Shown: positions 32,652 through 37,423 of the stretch, piece by piece | How the letters are laid out: the number at the start of each line of letters is the position of its first letter | How positions within the stretch are numbered: the first letter of the stretch is position 1 | Assembly (NCBI GenBank): GCA_964524145.1 | Contig: CAZGCA010000061.1 | Span: forward strand, 1 to 37,423 | Direction: 5' to 3' | Length of the DNA: 37,423 bases | From: CAZGCA01 sp964524145 | GTDB taxonomy: Bacteria > Hydrogenedentota > CAZGCA01 | Position numbers and translations under genes: made by a program | The notes under the pieces: generated by a model | What the model saw: only the letters and a program-made list of their open reading frames with translations | Told to the model about the DNA's origin: nothing | The model's database searches: none

Positions 32652-35411
32652 ATGGCCAAGAAGAAGGACTACGAGATTCACGTTATATCGAACACTCATT
32701 GGGACAGGGAATGGGTCTACCCGTTCGAGGAAACCCGGCTGCTGCTGGTCGAGTTCATGGATCACCTGCTCGATTTGCTCGAAGACCAGCCCGATTTCCA
32801 CTCATTCCTTATGGATTCACAGGTCGGGTGCGTCGATGACTACCTCGAACTGCGACCCGAGAACCGCGCCCGGATCGAGAAACAAGTCAAGAGTGGGCGG
32901 CTCATCATCGGCCCGTGGTACACGTTGCCCGAGGAGTACATTGTGAACGGCGAGTCGCTCGTGCGCAACCTGGTCGTCGGCCATCGGGCCGCGAAGAGCT
33001 ACGGCAAGGTCAGCAAGCTCGGCTACACTCCGTTCTCTTACGGCCAAACCTCGCAGATGCCCCAGATCTACCAGGGATTCGGCATCGACACGATCATATT
33101 CTACCGCGGCATAAACACGCCTCATTCCGAATTCATCATGGAGGGACCCGACGGCTCGCGGCTCATCGGCACGCGGTTCGGCGCTCTCTCCAGGTTCAGC
33201 TACTATTTCTACCTCTACCGCGTGGTGATGCACGACAAGACCCGCGACGAGTGGTGGTACGACTGGGACCGGGGAGCGTTGCCGTTCCGGCTTTGTAACG
33301 AAGATCACCCGCGCGCCCACTACTACATAGTGGACCCGGCCAAGAAATTCCAGTTGCTGGACAAGATACCGGAGGGGATGGCCAAGCTGCTCCGGGACGA
33401 GTCGAAGCACTTCACCACACGCTACATCGCGTGCATGCAGGGGTTCGACAGCTCGGAACCCGACCCGCTTGAACGGATGCTGATAGCCGAATGCCAGAAA
33501 CATCTCGAGGATGGCGTCATATTCCAGAGTAGTCTGGCGGACTACATGAAGAAGATGCGCCGTGCGGTGAAGAACCCGACCGTGATCCGCGGCGAGAGCC
33601 GTGATCCCGGAGCAACGGGCAAGTGGACCCACCTTTTCGGCGACGTCATATCGAGCCGCACAAAGACGAAACGCAGGAACGCGCGCTCTGAGAACAACCT
33701 GCAACGGTGGGCGGAACCGTTTGCAGCTATTGCGTTTACGCTCGGAGCCGAGTATCCGAAAGCGGCGCTCGACCGCGCCTGGAAGATGCTGCTACAGAAC
33801 CATCCGCACGACACGATATGCGGCGCCGGCATCGACCAAATGGAGAAGGATATGGTGCACCGATTCGACCAGATCGACATCATCTCCGAAGGCGTGATGC
33901 GGCGCGCGTTCCAGGCCATCCAGTACCGCATCGACAACTCCGATATAGACCAGCGCGACGCTGTCCTGACGGTCTTCAACCCGTGCCCGTACGAACGGTC
34001 GGAGGTGGTCACCGCCTACGTTGACCTTCCGGATGAGTCGGGGTACGACGCGTTCTCGATTCGTGACGAAAAGGGCAAAGCGATGCCCAAACAGGAAGTG
34101 TCGCGGTTCCCGCACGGGACGCTCGTGCGCAACCTGACCGATATCAGCCTCGAACTGCGTGCGCAACGAGTGAATCTGCATTTCTTGGCCGACAAGATCC
34201 CGCCACTCGGGTACAAGACGTTCCACGTGAAGCACGAAAAGGCCGAGAAGGCGTACACCGGCAGTCTGGTTGTCGCGACCAACACCATGGAAAACAAGCA
34301 GCTAAGCGTTAAGATCAACGACAACGGTACGTTACGCGTCGAGCACAAAGCCACGGGCAACGTGTATGACGGGCTCCACTACTTCGAGGACTGCGGCGAG
34401 ACGGGCCATTCGTGGGTCCACATGACCCCCGAGTTCGACGAGGTCATCACGAGCCACGGGTGCCACACACAGATCGTGCTCGAGGAGGAAGGGCCGCTGC
34501 TGGCTCGGTACCGGGTCGACACGCACATGATGGTGCCCGCAGGCCTCGAGCAGAAGAACGACGGTGTGCATCGTAGCGAGGAGAGAAGGGCGCTTGTCAT
34601 CTCGTCGTACGTCACGTTGCGCAAGGGCCAACGCTGGGTTGACATAAGAACCCGGCTCGACAACCAGTGCCGATTCCACCGGCTTCGTGCGGTCTTCCCG
34701 ACGAACATTGCCGCCGAGGTTTCCTGCGCGGAGGCGGCGTTCGACGTCATCGAGCGGAAGATAGTCCGCACTCCCGACAGCGTCTACTACGGCAGGGAAA
34801 ACCCGTCGTATCCCAACCACCGGTTCGTCGATCTGAGCGACGGTGAAGCGGGCCTCGCGATAATCAACGACGGCATGCGCGAGTACGAGGTCAAGGAAAC
34901 CCCGGAACGGCCTATCGCGTTGACGCTGTTGCGCGGGTACGAGTTCCGCCAATCGCCGGTTATCGATCGGTGGGATGTCCATCCGGAGATGCCGCTCGCA
35001 CAGTCGCTCGGCGAGAACGAATGGCGGTATGCGATATACCCGCACGCGGGCTGTTGGGACGACGCCACTGTCTACAGAGAGGCCGAGTGCCAAAACCTGC
35101 CTCTCGAGGTGGGCCAGGCCGGCAGGCACGACGGCGACCTGCCGAAACAGACGGGGTTCCTCAAAGTATCGCCCGCCAACCTCGTTCTGAGCGCGCTGAA
35201 ACGGTGTGAGGAACGCAAATCCCTTATCCTGCGGCTATACAACCCCACGGAGCGCACTCTCAAGGGTACTGTCACCTGTTACAAGACGATCAAGCGAGCG
35301 CGGCTCACAAACCTCAACGAGAAACCCGACAAGAAGCTGTCCTCGCAAGGCAACTCTCTGCGATTGACTGTTGCGAAGAAGAAAATGGTAACTGTGGAGC
35401 TTGTGCTCTAA
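32652..35411 (+). CDS. GH38 alpha-mannosidase-family protein lacking the canonical nucleophile Asp
   Basis: The protein has 919 residues from ATG 32652 (AGGAAGGAAAG upstream) and no signal peptide, so it is cytoplasmic like E. coli MngB. It is homologous over its full length. NTHWDREWVYPFEE (14-27) gives zinc ligands H16 and D18. GRLIIGPWYTLPEEY (82-96), SQMPQIYQGFGIDTIIFYRG (134-153) and NHPHDTICGAGID, with the third His ligand, are all present. The catalytic loop reads GYTPFSYGQ (124-132) where the family has GYxPDSFG(H/Q). Phe128 therefore stands at the position of the nucleophile and fourth zinc ligand. The codon is TTC at 33033-33035 in a clean frame. The enzyme may be inactive, use another residue, or have a changed reaction. 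Confidence 0.88.
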   Translation: MAKKKDYEIHVISNTHWDREWVYPFEETRLLLVEFMDHLLDLLEDQPDFHSFLMDSQVGCVDDYLELRPENRARIEKQVKSGRLIIGPWYTLPEEYIVNGESLVRNLVVGHRAAKSYGKVSKLGYTPFSYGQTSQMPQIYQGFGIDTIIFYRGINTPHSEFIMEGPDGSRLIGTRFGALSRFSYYFYLYRVVMHDKTRDEWWYDWDRGALPFRLCNEDHPRAHYYIVDPAKKFQLLDKIPEGMAKLLRDESKHFTTRYIACMQGFDSSEPDPLERMLIAECQKHLEDGVIFQSSLADYMKKMRRAVKNPTVIRGESRDPGATGKWTHLFGDVISSRTKTKRRNARSENNLQRWAEPFAAIAFTLGAEYPKAALDRAWKMLLQNHPHDTICGAGIDQMEKDMVHRFDQIDIISEGVMRRAFQAIQYRIDNSDIDQRDAVLTVFNPCPYERSEVVTAYVDLPDESGYDAFSIRDEKGKAMPKQEVSRFPHGTLVRNLTDISLELRAQRVNLHFLADKIPPLGYKTFHVKHEKAEKAYTGSLVVATNTMENKQLSVKINDNGTLRVEHKATGNVYDGLHYFEDCGETGHSWVHMTPEFDEVITSHGCHTQIVLEEEGPLLARYRVDTHMMVPAGLEQKNDGVHRSEERRALVISSYVTLRKGQRWVDIRTRLDNQCRFHRLRAVFPTNIAAEVSCAEAAFDVIERKIVRTPDSVYYGRENPSYPNHRFVDLSDGEAGLAIINDGMREYEVKETPERPIALTLLRGYEFRQSPVIDRWDVHPEMPLAQSLGENEWRYAIYPHAGCWDDATVYREAECQNLPLEVGQAGRHDGDLPKQTGFLKVSPANLVLSALKRCEERKSLILRLYNPTERTLKGTVTCYKTIKRARLTNLNEKPDKKLSSQGNSLRLTVAKKKMVTVELVL

Positions 35412-35430
35412 CCTGAAGGAGGGTGGACAC

Positions 35431-36609
35431 ATGAGCAACAAAGACATGACGCGCAAGGCCTTTCTCAAGGCCGGTGTTGCAGGAACGGGGGCCGCGATCG
35501 GCGCGGCGCTGCCTCTCGGCAACGCAGGGGCGCTGCAGGAAGGCTCCGCTGCCAAGAAGCCCGAGATGACGTTCCGGGCACTCGGAAAGACGGGCCTCAA
35601 GGTGTCCGAGGTCTGTTTCGGCAGCTACGGGTTCAACAACCCGGGCATACTCGAGGCGGCGCTCGATGCGGGTATCAACCTCGTCTGCACCTCGCACACC
35701 TACCAGCGAGGCAACGCCGAGCGCGCTATCGGCGAGGTGATGAAGAAGCGGCGAAAGGACGCTTATCTGCTCACCGGGTGGCGATCGAGGAAGGACACCA
35801 AGAAGGCCGAGTTCCTGAAATCTCTCGACGAGAGCCTCGAATTCCTTCAAACCGACCACGTGGACATTATCCGCGCGGCGGAACTGAGAGACGCCGAGCC
35901 GTTGCGCAATCCCGAGCTGTACGAAGCGTTCGAGGAGGCCAAGAAGGCAGGCAAGGCACGGTTCCTCGGCCTTTCGACGCACGTCAAGAACCTCGGAACA
36001 CTGCTCGAGACGGCCATCGACACCGGCACGATCGACGTCTTCCTGTGCAAGTACAACTTCATGGAGTCCCCTCGACAGATGGACGTGTTCCAGAAGGCTG
36101 CCGAGAAGGGTATCGGGATCGTCGTCTTCAAGGTTGGTGCCGGAAAGAGGGAGTCCGAGGTCAAGGAACTCCAGGAAGCCGGGGCAACGTTGCGGCAGGC
36201 ACGTATTAAATGGGCGCTGACGAACCCGAACGTATCGAGTGTCTGTGCTGCGTTCAGCAACTTTGACGACGTTGACGAGAATGTAGGGGCCGTCGGCAAG
36301 AAGCTCACCAAAGAGGACCAAGGGCTGCTTGACCGGTATGCTGAAACGTTTGCTCACAGCTACTGCAGGTACTGCGGGACGTGCGAAGCGTCGTGCCCGT
36401 ACGGAGTGGCTGTCGCCGATGTCATGCGCTACGTGATGTATTTCAAGTACTACGGCCACCAGAAAGATGCCATGCAGCGGTACGCCGAACTGCCGAGCCA
36501 CAAGAGCGCACGCCGATGCCTGGATTGCGACGGGTATTGCCTCGGCGCATGTCCGCACCAACTCGCGACGAGGGACAACCTGCTCGAAGCCCACACGCTG
36601 CTTGCATAA
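35431..36609 (+). CDS. Exported aldo/keto reductase with C-terminal ferredoxin-like Cys clusters
   Basis: The protein has 392 residues from ATG 35431, with GAAGGAGGG upstream and 19 bases after the GH38 stop. The N-terminus TRKAFLKAGVAGTGAAIGAA is a Tat-type signal with RK in place of RR. The AKR barrel starts at FRALGKTGLKVSEVCFGSYG; HTYQRGNAERAIGE carries the catalytic-type Tyr. Near the end are CRYCGTCEASCP (C312, C315, C318, C322) and CLDCDGYCLGACP (C363, C366, C370, C374), suggesting one or two [4Fe-4S] clusters. It should reduce or oxidise a sugar-type carbonyl using electrons shared with an iron-sulfur partner. Many PVC-group bacteria carry such Tat-AKR proteins of unknown substrate. 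Confidence 0.9.
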   Translation: MSNKDMTRKAFLKAGVAGTGAAIGAALPLGNAGALQEGSAAKKPEMTFRALGKTGLKVSEVCFGSYGFNNPGILEAALDAGINLVCTSHTYQRGNAERAIGEVMKKRRKDAYLLTGWRSRKDTKKAEFLKSLDESLEFLQTDHVDIIRAAELRDAEPLRNPELYEAFEEAKKAGKARFLGLSTHVKNLGTLLETAIDTGTIDVFLCKYNFMESPRQMDVFQKAAEKGIGIVVFKVGAGKRESEVKELQEAGATLRQARIKWALTNPNVSSVCAAFSNFDDVDENVGAVGKKLTKEDQGLLDRYAETFAHSYCRYCGTCEASCPYGVAVADVMRYVMYFKYYGHQKDAMQRYAELPSHKSARRCLDCDGYCLGACPHQLATRDNLLEAHTLLA

Positions 36610-36629
36610 CCCTCGTCTATACTGTTTTC

Positions 36630-36657
36630 CTCTCGGTTTGGCGGACAAACCGGAGAG
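36630..36657 (+). terminator. Hairpin after the AKR gene (possible terminator)
   Basis: CTCTCGGTTTG (30-40 of line 36600) pairs with CAAACCGGAGAG (36646-36657) with one bulged G and a 5-base loop, 20 bases after the stop. A second small hairpin CCTGT/ACAGG follows (36668-36683). No T-tract is present, so termination may be factor-dependent. Confidence 0.45.
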
Positions 36658-36792
36658 AAAGGGGACACCTGTTCGGAGACAGGGGAAACACCTGGTTACA
36701 CAAGCCGACGACGGACGGAACGGCAATGCAGCTCCCCTTCCTCGGGAAGTGGGCGCGCGTGAGGGACGCAACGGTGAGGGATATTGCTTGAG

Positions 36793-37423
36793 ATGAATGC
36801 GCGACAGTGCACGGTCCTAGCAACCGCTCTTTGCGCCACGCTCCTTCTGTACGGCTGTCGGGAGGCCGCCAAGGAGCCCGCGCTCGACAGCCCGTTTGAC
36901 GTTGCCACCGCTTTGCCTCCGGACGGTCTTGAACGCGGGTGGTCACGGTGCGCTCCCGTCGAGACGTTCGGTCCGGACAACGTCTACGACTATGTAAACG
37001 GCGAGGCGCCTCTCTACCATTCCTACAACTTCCGGTCGTTGACCCACGCCGTTTTCTGCTCAGACCGCCCCGAGGGCCCGTCAATCACTATTGATATCTT
37101 CGAGACAGGAAGCCTTCTTGACGGTTTCGGGCTCTACTCGCGCAGCCGCCTGCCCGACCGCGAGTTCCGCCCCATCGGCACCCAGGGATTTCTCTTCGAC
37201 GACACCTTCACTTTCTGGAAAGGGCGGTTCTTTGTAAACGTCCGCGCTGACGAGCGCGACGCCCGCTTAGTGTCCGTGGCCGAGCGCTTCGCCAAACATG
37301 TCGCCGCGAACGTGCCCGGCAGCGTCGCGTTTCCGGAAGAGATCATGGTATTCCCTTCCTCCGCCCTCGTGAGGCACAGCGAAACCTACATCGGCAGCAA
37401 CCTGCTGGGTTACGGGTTCATGG
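36793..37423 (+). CDS. Lipoprotein with DUF6599-like domain, cut by the window end
   Basis: ATG 36793 opens a frame of 210 residues that runs off the window. The N-terminus (MNARQCTVLATALCATLLLY then GC) is a lipoprotein signal with lipobox LYGC. The exported part reads VETFGPDNVYDYVNGEAPLY, YNFRSLTHAVFC, ITIDIFETGSLLDGFGLYSR and FTFWKGRFFVNV. That is the 'LYdYiNG / GFGlYs' pattern annotated DUF6599, recalled from memory. Function of the family is unknown. No clear Shine-Dalgarno precedes the ATG, and a 21-codon frame ending TTGAGATG directly upstream might couple it. Confidence 0.75.
   Translation, partial: MNARQCTVLATALCATLLLYGCREAAKEPALDSPFDVATALPPDGLERGWSRCAPVETFGPDNVYDYVNGEAPLYHSYNFRSLTHAVFCSDRPEGPSITIDIFETGSLLDGFGLYSRSRLPDREFRPIGTQGFLFDDTFTFWKGRFFVNVRADERDARLVSVAERFAKHVAANVPGSVAFPEEIMVFPSSALVRHSETYIGSNLLGYGFM

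Noticed and set aside
35314..36771. 485-codon minus-strand open frame
   Set aside because: Antisense to the AKR gene; no ribosome site or domain.

Overview
Organism and overall character. The window is about 57-60% GC by eye and looks like a scaffold from an uncultivated bacterium. A 33-base run of N lies inside a coding region, so this is an assembly. Large secreted proteins with type I dockerin-like tails, a secreted protein with a C-terminal sorting-type tail, a sulfatase-superfamily enzyme, Gfo/Idh/MocA and PfkB proteins, several glycosidases and many dispersed intergenic repeats together suggest a polysaccharide-degrading member of the PVC group or a neighbouring phylum (Planctomycetes, Lentisphaerae, Hydrogenedentes or similar). 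That placement is an inference from gene content; there is no rRNA or tRNA to test it.

Region 1-9231 is accessory and rich in repeats. It opens with a 48-bp tandem repeat, then a small heat-shock protein, a long hairpin, and a DUF4177-like mini-gene followed at once by an attC-like imperfect palindrome. Next come an orphan dockerin fragment, a pyrimidine-only tandem tract, a consensus promoter without an intact gene behind it, and the first 45 codons of a leucine-rich-repeat gene. A compact three-gene operon follows (2164-5821): a DUF4297/Cap4-type nuclease, a winged-helix middle protein and an SMC/Rad50-like ATPase with a four-cysteine hinge. It matches the Lamassu/DdmABC (ABC-three-component) anti-phage and anti-plasmid layout. 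After it, a REP-associated tyrosine transposase (RAYT) is broken in two with its halves in reversed order. The C-terminal half is fused to a duplicated promoter and start of a ribbon-helix-helix antitoxin; the N-terminal half lies just upstream of the intact antitoxin/RelE-type toxin pair. A secreted Ig-like protein with a sorting-type tail sits between them.

Region 9232-17524 (minus strand) is probably one transcription unit. A perfect sigma-70 promoter (17524-17496) is followed by a nitroreductase, a secreted clan GH-D alpha-galactosidase-like enzyme, a tandem-thioredoxin/CcdA membrane protein and a large secreted (alpha/alpha)6-type protein. This looks like carbohydrate hydrolysis with an exported thiol-redox helper. 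A Gfo/Idh/MocA oxidoreductase is divergent from it (17664-18743).

Region 18866-31475 (minus strand) holds a sulfatase-superfamily protein with Thr where Cys/Ser is expected, and a roughly 2500-residue secreted mosaic protein (beta-helix, five BACON-like repeats, WE-motif repeats, thrombospondin type 3 repeats, Vps62-like domain, dockerin). Then come an unknown 180-residue protein whose tail is made from a dispersed repeat, a stand-alone serine-recombinase 'recombinase domain' with a long structured leader, and a COG0731-type radical SAM protein.

Region 31564-37423 (plus strand) is an operon of a PfkB-family sugar kinase, a GH38 alpha-mannosidase homologue lacking the usual catalytic aspartate, and an exported aldo/keto reductase with two cysteine clusters. 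It is followed by a lipoprotein (DUF6599-like) cut by the window edge. The best candidates for further work are the defence operon, the split transposase/antitoxin chimera, the nucleophile-less GH38, the Thr-type sulfatase and the cassette-like DUF4177 unit.
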